Source of the DNA: Pseudomonadota bacterium | GTDB taxonomy: Bacteria > Pseudomonadota > Alphaproteobacteria > Rhizobiales > Hyphomicrobiaceae | Assembly: GCA_023387235.1 (NCBI GenBank) | Contig: JAEWIJ010000109.1 | Location: forward strand, 1 to 40,979 | Length of the DNA stretch: 40,979 nucleotides | Reading direction: 5' to 3' | Part shown: positions 1 to 10,269 of the stretch, one piece after another | How positions within the stretch are numbered: the first letter of the stretch is position 1 | Layout of the letters: every line of letters begins with the position of its first letter | Notes under the pieces: generated by a model | Database searches by the model: none | What the model was told of the DNA's origin: nothing | The model's input: the letters and a program-made list of their open reading frames with translations, nothing else | Position numbers and translations under genes: made by a program

Positions 1-27
1 CCTCTCCCCGCGAAGAGCGGGGTGAGG
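1..27. repeat. GC-rich palindrome / possible gabD terminator
   Basis: Positions 1-11 and 17-27 form an inverted repeat with 10 of 11 bases paired around a 5-base loop (GAAGA). It lies 24 bases beyond the gabD stop codon, so on the minus strand it could act as a hairpin terminator. The same kind of CCCCGC/GCGGGG palindrome is commonly dispersed between genes in Hyphomicrobiales, so it may be a repetitive element instead. There is no obvious U-tract because the window ends. Confidence 0.5.
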
Positions 28-51
28 GGATCTGTTGAACCTGCGGCGACC

Positions 52-1494
52 TTACAATCCCCCCATCAGCATGTACTTCAGCTCGACGAAGCCGTCGATG
101 CCGTGGGCGGAGCCTTCGCGGCCGAGGCCCGACTCCTTCACGCCGCCGAACGGTGCAACCTCGGTCGAGATGATGCCCTCGTTGATGCCGACCATGCCGT
201 ACTCGAGGCCCTCGGCGACGCGCCACACGCGGCCGATGTCGCGCGCGTAGAAATACGAGGCGAGACCGAACTCCGTGGCATTCGCCATGGCGATGCCCTC
301 CTCCTCGGTCTTGAACTTGAAGATCGGCGCGACCGGACCGAACGTCTCCTCGCGCGTCAGCTTCATGTCCGACGTGACATTCGAGAGCACCGTCGGCTCG
401 AAGAACGTGCCGCCGAGCTTATGGCGCTTGCCGCCGGTGACGATCTTGGCGCCCTTCGACACGGCGTCGGCAATGTGCTCCTCGACCTTCTCGATCGCGG
501 CCTTGTTGATGAGCGGACCCTGCATCACACCGCTCTCGGTGCCATCGCCGACCTTCATCGCGGCCGCAGCTTTGGCGAGCTTGGCGACGAACTCGTCATA
601 CACGCCTTCCTGCACGAGCAGGCGGTTGGCGCACACGCACGTCTGGCCGGCATTGCGATACTTCGAGGCCATGGCGCCTTCGACGGCCTTGTCGATATCG
701 GCATCGTCGAACACGAGGAAGGGCGCGTTGCCGCCGAGCTCCAGCTCGACCTTCTTGATGGTCGAGGCCGCCTGCTCCATGAGCACCTTGCCGATCTCCG
801 TCGAGCCGGTGAACGTGATGCCGCGCACCTTGGGGCTCGTCGTCAGCTCCTTGCCGATCTCGGCGGACTTGCCCGTGATCACGTTGAACACGCCCGGCGG
901 AATGCCGGCCTGACGTGCGAGTTCGGCAAGAGCGAGCGCGGTGAGCGGCGTCTCGGTCGCGGGCTTGACGACGACCGTGCAGCCGGCGGCAAGCGCGGGC
1001 GAGACCTTGCGCGTGATCATCGCGTGCGGGAAGTTCCACGGCGTGATCGCGCCGACGACGCCGAGCGGCTGCTTGATGACGACGATGCGGCTGCCTTGCT
1101 TGAAGCTCGGGATGGTCTCGCCGTAGATGCGCTTGGCTTCCTCGGCGTAGAACTCGGTGAACGAGGCGCCGTAGACGATCTCGCCACGCGCTTCCGTGAG
1201 AGGCTTGCCCTGCTCGCTGGTCAGCAGCAGCGCCAACTCGTCGGCGTGCTGGATCTGAAGATCGAACCACTTGCGCAAGATGGCCGAGCGCTCCTTGGCG
1301 AGCAGCTTGCTCCACGGTCCAAAAGCCTTCTCAGCGGCGTCGATCGCCTGCTTCGTCTCGGCCGTACCGAGGCGCGGCACCTTGGCGATTTCCTCACCGG
1401 TCGCGGGGTTCGTGACGGGGATCTCGGGCGTGCCGACCCACTTGCCGTCGATGAAGCACTGTGTCTTCAGGAGTGTGATGACTTTTTTGTCCAT
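52..1494 (-). CDS. gabD: NAD(P)-dependent succinate-semialdehyde dehydrogenase
   Basis: This 480-aa aldehyde dehydrogenase oxidises succinate semialdehyde to succinate, the last step of GABA breakdown, in the cytosol. The family features are all present: the substrate/cofactor loop TPWNFP near residue 151, the general base in ELGG (Glu252), and the catalytic cysteine in GQTCVCANR (Cys286, followed by the Cys288 typical of GabD). Length matches GabD (about 480). The ATG at 1494 is preceded by a GGAGGA stretch. It stands alone, without a visible gabT. The substrate is assigned by family resemblance; related semialdehydes such as glutarate semialdehyde remain possible. Confidence 0.93.
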   Translation of the reverse strand: MDKKVITLLKTQCFIDGKWVGTPEIPVTNPATGEEIAKVPRLGTAETKQAIDAAEKAFGPWSKLLAKERSAILRKWFDLQIQHADELALLLTSEQGKPLTEARGEIVYGASFTEFYAEEAKRIYGETIPSFKQGSRIVVIKQPLGVVGAITPWNFPHAMITRKVSPALAAGCTVVVKPATETPLTALALAELARQAGIPPGVFNVITGKSAEIGKELTTSPKVRGITFTGSTEIGKVLMEQAASTIKKVELELGGNAPFLVFDDADIDKAVEGAMASKYRNAGQTCVCANRLLVQEGVYDEFVAKLAKAAAAMKVGDGTESGVMQGPLINKAAIEKVEEHIADAVSKGAKIVTGGKRHKLGGTFFEPTVLSNVTSDMKLTREETFGPVAPIFKFKTEEEGIAMANATEFGLASYFYARDIGRVWRVAEGLEYGMVGINEGIISTEVAPFGGVKESGLGREGSAHGIDGFVELKYMLMGGL

Positions 1495-1623
1495 GGGTCC
1501 TCCGGGGGATGGGTTGGGGTGGGTGCGCCTGCCGTGGCCCGAAAATGGGCCGGGTGGCGGCTTCGAGGGGGATCATAGCGCCTCGCAGCGGCGCTGGCCT
1601 CTGTTTTTCAGGAGGTCTGCTGA

Positions 1624-2385
1624 TCACCCACCGCGGGCGAGGGCGACGACATCGCCTCGGGTGCGGGCGCGGGCAAGCATATCCGTGAGGCGGCCGCGAA
1701 CCTCGGGCAGGCTTTCGCCGCGAGGAGCAAGTATGCGCGTTTCGAGAAAATGCCCGGTGAGCGCGAAGCCGGCGGCTAGATCGCTCTGCGAAACAATTCC
1801 CTGACTGCGTCCGCGCAGGAACGCCGGCAAGGCCAGCAGGCGATCGCGGTACGGCTCGCCCGCGGAGGCTGAGACGGCACGGCCGCTCTTCGGCGAGACG
1901 TAGATGAGGTCGTCATTGCCGCCGGTCGCCGCGCAGGCCGAGAGATCGAGGCCGAAGCCCAGCTCATCGAGCAGTGCCAGCTCCCAGCGGACGAGCAGCG
2001 CCGGCCAGACTTCCGGCTCATCGAGGAAGCCGAGCACGAACAGGCTGACCTCGTAGAGGCTCGGGTGCGGGTCGCGCTCCGGGAGGAGGCGGGCGAGGGT
2101 CGTCAGCGTCGCGAGGCCGGCGAGCGGTATCGGATGGTCCATGACCTCGGCCGCATAGGCGCGGCGCGTTTCGAGCGCCATGTGCCCCAGGTGCTCGGCG
2201 AGCCGGCCCTTCCAGCTCACCTCGACGTGGTTGCCGGGCTGGAGGACGGGCCGAAGGCGCCGCGAGCGTCCGCCATGGACGAGCCCGAGATGGCGGCCGC
2301 GGTTGCGCGTCAGTAGCTCGACGACGCTCGCGGTCTCGCCGTGGGGCCTGACGCCCAGGATGATGCCCTCGTCGGTCCAATCCAT
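1624..2385 (-). CDS. recO: DNA repair protein RecO
   Basis: RecO helps load RecA onto SSB-coated DNA in the RecF recombination pathway. The reading frame is open to 2619, but the first 78 codons are Pro/Arg-rich and unlike the family, so the ATG at 2385 was chosen; it gives 253 aa, the normal RecO length. The N-terminal part (about 1-75, beginning MDWTDEGIILGVRPHGE) is the OB-fold, followed by the helical domain with the alphaproteobacterial LDLSACAATG..DDLIYVSPKSGRAVS segment around residues 145-180. In many relatives recO follows era directly; here they are separated by about 7.9 kb. Confidence 0.93.
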   Translation of the reverse strand: MDWTDEGIILGVRPHGETASVVELLTRNRGRHLGLVHGGRSRRLRPVLQPGNHVEVSWKGRLAEHLGHMALETRRAYAAEVMDHPIPLAGLATLTTLARLLPERDPHPSLYEVSLFVLGFLDEPEVWPALLVRWELALLDELGFGLDLSACAATGGNDDLIYVSPKSGRAVSASAGEPYRDRLLALPAFLRGRSQGIVSQSDLAAGFALTGHFLETRILAPRGESLPEVRGRLTDMLARARTRGDVVALARGG

Positions 2386-2452
2386 GGCGCGAGTATACAG
2401 GAGTCGGCGGTCCCAAGGCAGCGGTCCCGGCGGCGGCCGGACTGGCGCCGGT

Positions 2453-3250
2453 TCAATAAGCGGCCGCGGCGATCGGCGCGAGCGGGGTCTCCGGGGCGCT
2501 GTGGGCGCTGGGGTCGAGAGAGCCGCGCACGTCCTCGGCAAGGGCGAAAAAGCGCTCGCGGACGGCGGCGGCGTGCGGATTGGCGCGCTCGATGGCCTCG
2601 TAGACGGCCGGGGCGTCATGCCGGACCATGTCGGTCGCCTGGAGGATCAGGTCGAAGCTCTTCGTGGTCATGCAGCTCGGCAGAGGCTCCATGCGCACGA
2701 GCACCTTGGCGATGAGGTGCGTGAGGCCCTGCACGACGGCCATCTGCCGGTCGTGAGCGTCGGGCGTCGTGCGGATCACGTCGAGCTCGAGCGTGCGGCG
2801 GAGAAAGGCGGCGATGCGTCCGCCCGAGCGGCCACGGACAGGGCACCAGGCGATGCGATGACCGGCGATGCCGTCCTTGGCGCTCTGTGGGCCGAAGAGC
2901 GGATGCGTGCCGACGATCTCGACGTGAGACGGCAGCTCCGCAAGCATGGTGCGCACGGGCTCGATCTTCACGGAGCCGACGTCGATGACGATCGTGCCGG
3001 GCTGCAGATGAGGACGGAGTGCGCGGATCGCCTCCGTCATGCAACTCACCGGCACGGCCAGCACCACGACGTCGCAACGGGAGATGTCCGGCAGATCGCG
3101 GAAAGTCACGCCGTCCGCGTTGTCGCCGCGCGCCGCTGGATCGAAGGCCAGCAGCCGGCAATGGCCTGCGAGGTGCCTGGCGATCAGCGCTCCGAACGCG
3201 CCGAGACCGACAATGCCGACAGTCGGATGAGGTTTTCGTTTGAAGGGCAT
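2453..3250 (-). CDS. prephenate dehydrogenase-family protein
   Basis: This 265-aa protein has an N-terminal Rossmann fold (VGIVGLGAFG, residues about 11-20) and a conserved GTHPLFGP motif, both typical of TyrA-type prephenate/arogenate dehydrogenases, which make 4-hydroxyphenylpyruvate or tyrosine. The ATG at 3250 was chosen over the upstream start at 3301 because GGAGA sits 7 bases before it and the protein then begins just before the nucleotide-binding fold. There is no fused chorismate mutase or ACT domain, and no hisC/aroA neighbours, so it may be a stand-alone TyrA paralogue. Substrate preference cannot be read from the sequence. Confidence 0.8.
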   Translation of the reverse strand: MPFKRKPHPTVGIVGLGAFGALIARHLAGHCRLLAFDPAARGDNADGVTFRDLPDISRCDVVVLAVPVSCMTEAIRALRPHLQPGTIVIDVGSVKIEPVRTMLAELPSHVEIVGTHPLFGPQSAKDGIAGHRIAWCPVRGRSGGRIAAFLRRTLELDVIRTTPDAHDRQMAVVQGLTHLIAKVLVRMEPLPSCMTTKSFDLILQATDMVRHDAPAVYEAIERANPHAAAVRERFFALAEDVRGSLDPSAHSAPETPLAPIAAAAY

Positions 3251-3475
3251 CACACGTCTCCGAGTGGAGCTGCGATGCCGACGCTCGCCTTTGATGATCA
3301 ACCGCCGGAAACGCAGCGGTTGAGCATGGGAGTGCAGCCGCCGTTATGTGGACGGCGGGTAATACTTGCTGGCGAGATGAGCGTTGGTCTGCATGGGACG
3401 AGCGTATAGGCCCGCACCGGTGCCGCTGTCAAACGGCCGATAGCCGCGCCGGTCCGGGCCTGCCGGCAGGGTGGC

Positions 3476-3991
3476 TCAACCTTTACGAAGCGTTTCGAAG
3501 AGGAACCACGTGCGGCGCTCGCCCTCGTCGATCCAGTTCTCGATGAGGCTGGTCGTGGCGGCATCACCGGCTTCATCCGTCAGATCGTGCAGCTCGCGCA
3601 GTGAATCGACGAGCTGCTTGTTGTCGTCGCGAAGCTCCGCGAGCATGTCGTCGGGCGCGACGAAATCGGCATCGTTGTCGAGAATGCGCTGCTGCTTGGC
3701 GATCTGTCCGATGGACTTCAGCGTGCTGCCGCCGATCTTGCGCGCGCGCTCGGCCATGTCGTCGGTCATGGCGAAGAGCTGGGCGGACTGCTCGTCGAGC
3801 ATGAGGTGATAGTCGCGGAAATGCGGCCCCGACATGTGCCAGTGGAAGTTCTTGGTCTTGAGATAGAGCGCGAAGACATCGGCGAGCGCGGTGGTCAGCG
3901 CGGCGGAGATATCCTTGACGGCGTTCTCGGAGAGGCTGGTGGGAGTCTTGAGGGCGGCTTGACGGATGTCGGCGGCAGTTCTCTTGGACAT
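3476..3991 (-). CDS. dps: Dps-family DNA-protection ferritin
   Basis: Dps forms a 12-subunit shell that stores iron oxidised by hydrogen peroxide and shields DNA in starved or stressed cells. The 171-aa protein has the ferroxidase signature NFHWHMSGPHFRDYH followed by DEQ and the TDDMAER helix, spanning about residues 47-82. The ATG at 3991 is preferred to an upstream in-frame start at 4057, since the extra 22 residues do not match the family. The N-terminus is Lys/Arg-containing, as in DNA-binding members. It is divergent from the caspase-like gene. Confidence 0.92.
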   Translation of the reverse strand: MSKRTAADIRQAALKTPTSLSENAVKDISAALTTALADVFALYLKTKNFHWHMSGPHFRDYHLMLDEQSAQLFAMTDDMAERARKIGGSTLKSIGQIAKQQRILDNDADFVAPDDMLAELRDDNKQLVDSLRELHDLTDEAGDAATTSLIENWIDEGERRTWFLFETLRKG

Positions 3992-4206
3992 GGCGGGGCT
4001 CACAGTTCTGTTCTGCAAAAGGGGGCAATCCTCTGAAGTTGGGGCCGCGCGGGCCATTATTAAAGCCGTGCGGGCATAGATTCCGCCGGCCTCCCCGAGA
4101 TTTGAACGTAGGCAGATAGTGCCGAATTGGACGGACGTTCAGAAATTCGTCTTGGATCTGTCGAAATCGGCTCCTAGACCAGCGGGGTGTGGACCTGGGG
4201 GGCCTG

Positions 4207-5334
4207 ATGACGCGATACTTCCTGCTGATCACGACGCTCGCCGCAAGTCTCATGCTCGCTGCGCCGGCTTCGGCCGAGAAGCGCGTTGCGCTCGTCATCG
4301 GCAATGCCGCCTACACGAAGAGCTCGGTGCTCGCCAATCCGGTCAACGATGCGACGGACATGGCGAAGGCGCTGACGGAAGCGGGCTTCGAGGTCATTGC
4401 CGGTCTCGATGTCGACAAGCGGGCGTTCGATACGAAAGTCCGCGATTTCGCGCGCGCACTCGGCGATGCGGATGTCGCGCTGTTCTACTACGCCGGTCAT
4501 GCCCTGCAGGTCTCGGGACGCAACTACCTCGTGCCCGTCGATGCCTCAATGGAGCGCGAGCGCGATCTCGACTTCGAAACGGTCGGCGTCGACTTCGTGC
4601 TGCGGCAGATGGAAATCGATCGCGAGAACAAGACGAACCTCGTGTTTCTCGATGCCTGTCGCGACAACCCGCTCGCGCGCAATCTCGCGCGCTCCATGGG
4701 CACGCGCTCGGCGAGTGTGAGCCAGGGCCTCGCGCAGGTGCAGACGGGCGTCGGCACATTCATCGCCTACTCGACGCAGCCGGGGAATGTCGCGCTCGAT
4801 GGTGCCGGCAGCAACTCGCCGTTCACCCAGGCGCTGGTCAAAGGCGTGCGCGCGCCCGAGCGCAATCTGACGTCCATGATGGTCGAGGTGCGCAAGGACG
4901 TGCTCGCGGCGACAGGCGGCAAGCAGGTGCCGTGGGACCACTCGTCGCTGACAGGCGATTTCTACTTCCAGCGCGCCTCGGCGCCGGGAGCGCTCATCGT
5001 ACCAGGCGTGCCCTCGACGAGCGACGTTCAGAAGCGCCTCGAAGAGCTCGAGAAGGAGCTGGCGAAGCGGACCGATCAGACGGCCAAGGTCGTGGAGCTC
5101 GCCCAGTCCAAGGAGCGGCTGCGGCAGCTCTCGGAGGACAATCAGGAGGATCAGCGCAAGATCTTCGATGTCCAGCGTGATCGCGCCAAAAGCGGCTCGG
5201 ACAGCTTCCAGGAGATCGGCCGCATTCAGCTTCGCATGGTGCGGCGGGGGCAGGAGATCGCCAAGCTGCGCCCGCGTATCGCCGAGCTCGAAGCGGAGTT
5301 GGGATTGCCATCGAGTGCTGCGGCTGCAAAATAG
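4207..5334 (+). CDS. secreted caspase-like (peptidase C14) protein with C-terminal coiled coil
   Basis: The start at 4207 is preceded by a GGGGGG stretch and gives a 375-aa protein with a clear signal peptide (about residues 1-23, ending ASA). The caspase p20-like domain follows: RVALVIGNAAY, the catalytic histidine in FYYAGHALQ (His98) and the catalytic cysteine in FLDACRDNP (Cys151). Both residues of the dyad are intact, so it could be an active cysteine protease. Residues about 268-365 are charged and heptad-like (LEELEKELAKR and further), suggesting a coiled coil. Family members (metacaspase/orthocaspase-like) usually cleave after Arg or Lys; its target here is unknown. It lies 50 bp upstream of a lytic transglycosylase on the same strand. 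Confidence 0.85.
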   Translation: MTRYFLLITTLAASLMLAAPASAEKRVALVIGNAAYTKSSVLANPVNDATDMAKALTEAGFEVIAGLDVDKRAFDTKVRDFARALGDADVALFYYAGHALQVSGRNYLVPVDASMERERDLDFETVGVDFVLRQMEIDRENKTNLVFLDACRDNPLARNLARSMGTRSASVSQGLAQVQTGVGTFIAYSTQPGNVALDGAGSNSPFTQALVKGVRAPERNLTSMMVEVRKDVLAATGGKQVPWDHSSLTGDFYFQRASAPGALIVPGVPSTSDVQKRLEELEKELAKRTDQTAKVVELAQSKERLRQLSEDNQEDQRKIFDVQRDRAKSGSDSFQEIGRIQLRMVRRGQEIAKLRPRIAELEAELGLPSSAAAAK

Positions 5335-5384
5335 CTTCTTCGGTCCCATGCAACCGAGGGCCGATCACAGCCGTTTTCGAGCCG

Positions 5385-6266
5385 ATGCCGAAACTGGTGC
5401 TGCCGCTGCTGGCACTCTTGCCGATCCTGTCGCTGAGCCCGCTGGCGACGGCGGATGCCGCGCGTGCGACTGAGCCCGAGCCGGCGCGCCCGCTCGTCGA
5501 GACCATCTGCCCGCTCATGGAAAAGCAGGCGCTCGAGAACGGCATTCCGCCGGCCTTCTTCGTGCGCCTGATCTGGCGGGAAAGTGCCTTTCGGCCGAGG
5601 GTGGTGAGCCACAAGGGCGCGCAGGGCATCGCCCAGTTCATGCCGCTCACGGCAAAGGAGCGGGGCCTTGACGACCCCTTCGATCCGGTCTCGGCGATCA
5701 CGCATTCGGCGCGGCTGCTCGCCGATCACAAGAAGGCGTTCGGCAATTTCGGCCTGGCGGCTGCCGCCTACAATGCCGGCCCCGAGCGCGTGCGCGGCTG
5801 GCTCGATGGCGACCGGACACTGCCCGCCGAGACGCGTGCCTACGTGCGTTTCATCACGGGGCATCCGGCCGATAGCTGGAAGGATGCAGGCGCGGTGCCG
5901 GCCGAGCCGGCGGCCCTGACGTCGGAGCAGCTTCAGGAATCGTGCCGGCAACGCGCGCCCGCCATCGTTCATGTGGCGCTTCCGGCGAAGGCGCCGGGCA
6001 AGGCCGATGCACCGCCGCCGTGGGGCGTGCAGCTGGCCACGGACTTCTCGCGCGGCAAGGTGGCCGGTATGTTCTCCTCGCTCAAGCAGCGCCATTCCAA
6101 GGTGCTGGCCAATGCAGCGCCCTTGTATGTGCCCGAGCGCAATCTGAGCCGCGGACGCCGCTCCATGATCGCGCTGCGCGTCGGCGCGGAGAGCCGCGAG
6201 GCCGCGCTCAAGCTATGCCAGAGTCTGCGCGCCGACGGCGGCATCTGCACGGTGCAGCGGAACTGA
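5385..6266 (+). CDS. lytic murein transglycosylase with SPOR-like C-terminus
   Basis: This 293-aa protein has a signal peptide (residues about 1-26) and an SLT (GH23) domain that cleaves the MurNAc-GlcNAc bond of peptidoglycan non-hydrolytically. The catalytic glutamate is in IWRESAF (Glu66), with GAQGIAQFMP and AAAYNAGP as further family motifs. The last 80 residues (WGVQLATDFSRGKV to CTVQRN) look like a SPOR domain, which binds denuded glycan at division sites. It acts in the periplasm. It is likely co-transcribed with the caspase-like gene 50 bp upstream and converges with the ABC permease, with only 6 bp between stop codons. Confidence 0.9.
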   Translation: MPKLVLPLLALLPILSLSPLATADAARATEPEPARPLVETICPLMEKQALENGIPPAFFVRLIWRESAFRPRVVSHKGAQGIAQFMPLTAKERGLDDPFDPVSAITHSARLLADHKKAFGNFGLAAAAYNAGPERVRGWLDGDRTLPAETRAYVRFITGHPADSWKDAGAVPAEPAALTSEQLQESCRQRAPAIVHVALPAKAPGKADAPPPWGVQLATDFSRGKVAGMFSSLKQRHSKVLANAAPLYVPERNLSRGRRSMIALRVGAESREAALKLCQSLRADGGICTVQRN

Positions 6267-6272
6267 GCGGGC

Positions 6273-7957
<1,685 letters not shown>

Positions 7958-8056
7958 CTGATGGGTTACCTGGGGAAGCGCCGCTTGAGGACGAAGGCCG
8001 GACATCCGATGGGCGCTCATGCAGATATTTTCTGGCAACCCTGTGGCGCCTGTTAC

Positions 8057-9808
8057 TTATCGCACTTTTGCAGCCGGCGCAGCCCCGATCTCAGCTTGTT
8101 GCAAGCCATGCGCGGCGCACGGCTCCACGATGTCGAGCCAGCCTGTGTAGCGGACGATGCGTCCGGTGAGGGCGTGCGAGATCTCGACATGGAAGGCGAA
8201 GCGGTCATCCTCGACCGATTCGTAGGCATTGGATCTCGGCGCGAGCAACAGGGGCAGCGGAATCCCGAGCACGGTCCAGTGGCGCAATTCGAGCCGCAGG
8301 CGGTCCCCATCGAGAACGAGCGCCATCGCGAAGCTCATCATCCCGAAGCGTTCGATGAGCAGTGCATCCGAGCGCCCGCGGCCGGCGAACTGCAGGCTGG
8401 AAAAGCTGTCGCTGCCGAATGTCCGCGTCCACGTCTCAACGCCGTCGCGCGCCTCGAAGGCGACGCGGACCGGAATATCGTCAGCCGCTTGCGGAAATCC
8501 GATGACGGCGCCCGCCAAGCGGGAAAGGAGACCGTTGCCACGCTGCACCTTCGCGCGTCCCATGGCGACGAGCTTAGCATCGACGTCGTGCATGTCTCGA
8601 ATTGGCTTTGGTAAAGCCTGCCATTTCTCGCCGAGCATCCGGGCGTAGAGCGGTCCGTTATAGCGTGCCCCGTCGTCACGTACTGCCGTGTAGATGGTCC
8701 GGTGCAGAAAGAGCGCTTCGTAAGCCTCGAGCTCCAGCTCTTCGACGGCCGCGCGGGCGCCGTGTTTCGGCGCTTCGCCAGCGAGCAGGCGCCGCACGAT
8801 GGCTTCGACAGCCATGGATGGAATGAGTGGGCCATCGCTGCCTTCGGCAAGCAGGTGCCACGAGCGCTCGAGCGGCGCGCCGCCGCTCGAAATGCCTTCG
8901 ACGGCAACAAACATGCCGCCGCGATGCTCACCCCAGCGGATGTGATTTGTTGCAGCGTGCATGAGTGGCGCCAGGAACGACAGTGAGCGAAGGACGCCCA
9001 TCCGTACGAGCCATGCGCATCCGCTCAGCACGCGATGGAGGATTTCGGGCACTGGTCCGGCGCCCATCCACACAGTCCTCGCCTCGGGCCACAGCCTCGT
9101 GAGTGCGTCGAGGTCCGGTACGTCGACGAGCGAGAACAGCGTGTTGTTTAGCGGTACCCGGCCGGCGGGAGCGATGGTGTAGCGCATGTGCTCGGTGAAG
9201 GGGCGCCCGGTCGTGCTCTCGCCATCCTTCTTCAGAGGAATGCGCTGGCCCGCATAACCCGCGATTGCGCGAATGACATTCTCGCCGACACCGGCATAGG
9301 GCGAGGGTGCTATGCCGCCACGGATCGCCTCGACGCACGCCATATCGGACGAGAGCCGCCGCACGACCGCCGCTGTCAGCACGGGAAAGCTCGACACGCC
9401 CGAGAGTACGAAGATTCCGGCTTTCCGCGCTGGTGCGTCGAAGGCAGTGACGCCGGCGACAAATGCCGAGCCGTCGGCGAGATCGAGATAGCTCACGCCT
9501 GCCGCGATACAAGCTTCGATGAGCCGGTAGGGCCTCTCGCCGTAGGCCTGGAATGGTCCGCTTGCGTCGACGAGGATGTCGGGCTTCAGCACGCGAAGTT
9601 GCGTGATGACATCCCCGTCGCGGTCGAAGGTGGCGGCTGCCAGCGTCGACTTTGCGGCGGGGCGCGCCCGGCAGTAGGCCTGAGCTTTTGCCAGGGAGCG
9701 GCCGGCAACGATCAGGGTCAGGCGGGGCTCATCCTCGAGCAGCTCGACAATGCGGCCGCCGAACGTGCCGTAACCGCCGACGAGCAGAATTTTGAGCGGC
9801 GGGTTCAT
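8057..9808 (-). CDS. saccharopine dehydrogenase-like / DUF4166 protein
   Basis: A 583-aa protein with two parts. Residues 1 to about 350 form a saccharopine dehydrogenase-type NAD(P)-binding module (ILLVGGYGTFGGRIVE at the N-terminus, then LVDASGPFQAYG near residue 80). Residues about 385-570 resemble DUF4166 (beginning around LYARMLGEKWQALP), a domain often attached to this enzyme type. The reaction is unknown. Its start codon overlaps the stop of the upstream DCC thiol-oxidoreductase gene by four bases, so the two are coupled. Confidence 0.82.
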   Translation of the reverse strand: MNPPLKILLVGGYGTFGGRIVELLEDEPRLTLIVAGRSLAKAQAYCRARPAAKSTLAAATFDRDGDVITQLRVLKPDILVDASGPFQAYGERPYRLIEACIAAGVSYLDLADGSAFVAGVTAFDAPARKAGIFVLSGVSSFPVLTAAVVRRLSSDMACVEAIRGGIAPSPYAGVGENVIRAIAGYAGQRIPLKKDGESTTGRPFTEHMRYTIAPAGRVPLNNTLFSLVDVPDLDALTRLWPEARTVWMGAGPVPEILHRVLSGCAWLVRMGVLRSLSFLAPLMHAATNHIRWGEHRGGMFVAVEGISSGGAPLERSWHLLAEGSDGPLIPSMAVEAIVRRLLAGEAPKHGARAAVEELELEAYEALFLHRTIYTAVRDDGARYNGPLYARMLGEKWQALPKPIRDMHDVDAKLVAMGRAKVQRGNGLLSRLAGAVIGFPQAADDIPVRVAFEARDGVETWTRTFGSDSFSSLQFAGRGRSDALLIERFGMMSFAMALVLDGDRLRLELRHWTVLGIPLPLLLAPRSNAYESVEDDRFAFHVEISHALTGRIVRYTGWLDIVEPCAAHGLQQAEIGAAPAAKVR

Positions 9809-10257
9809 GAAATGAAGCGGTCGGCTTCCGAAGGATGGGGCAGGTAGCAGCTCGTTCGGGCGCCGAACCAGGAAAGGCGGTTGCGCGCGATGAGATCATA
9901 GAGCTTGTCGCGTACGAATTGCGGCATCAGGCGGGCAACAGCCGCGAGCGACCACGGAAATCCGAGCCCCCGGAGTATGCGCAGCGCCGCATCCGATCTC
10001 AAGTACGCACGGCCGTCTTCCAGCAGAATGAAGGTGTCGTACATTTCCGGATCGAGGCCGAAGTGCGCGTAGAGCGCCGTCCCGATGGGAGATTGAGCCG
10101 CGAGCATCCGGAAGCGGCGATGTCGATCGTGGCGCATGATCAATTGGGCAAAGCCCGAGCAGAGCACGCACTTGCCGTCGAAGATGATCACCGGTCGATC
10201 GTCGGGAAACGGCGGTACGTCCGGATCGATGCGGTAGCTGAAAGGTTCGCGCATCAT
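9805..10257 (-). CDS. DCC-family thiol-disulfide oxidoreductase (DUF393)
   Basis: This 150-aa protein starts its domain with IIFDGKCVLCSGF (about residues 24-36), where the D-x2-C-x2-C motif gives the DCC family its name. The family is predicted to have a thioredoxin-like fold and redox activity, but few members have been tested. The C-terminal WFGARTSCYLP segment is also typical. It sits 12 bp after era and overlaps the DUF4166 gene by four bases, so it may be read through from the lepB-rnc-era transcript. Confidence 0.87.
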   Translation of the reverse strand: MMREPFSYRIDPDVPPFPDDRPVIIFDGKCVLCSGFAQLIMRHDRHRRFRMLAAQSPIGTALYAHFGLDPEMYDTFILLEDGRAYLRSDAALRILRGLGFPWSLAAVARLMPQFVRDKLYDLIARNRLSWFGARTSCYLPHPSEADRFIS

Positions 10258-10269
10258 CGTGCGCCCAGC

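Noticed and set aside
22..1578. 518-codon open frame antisense to gabD
   Set aside because: The minus strand holds an intact aldehyde dehydrogenase; the antisense translation is His/Arg/Leu-rich with no domain, a usual GC-driven shadow.
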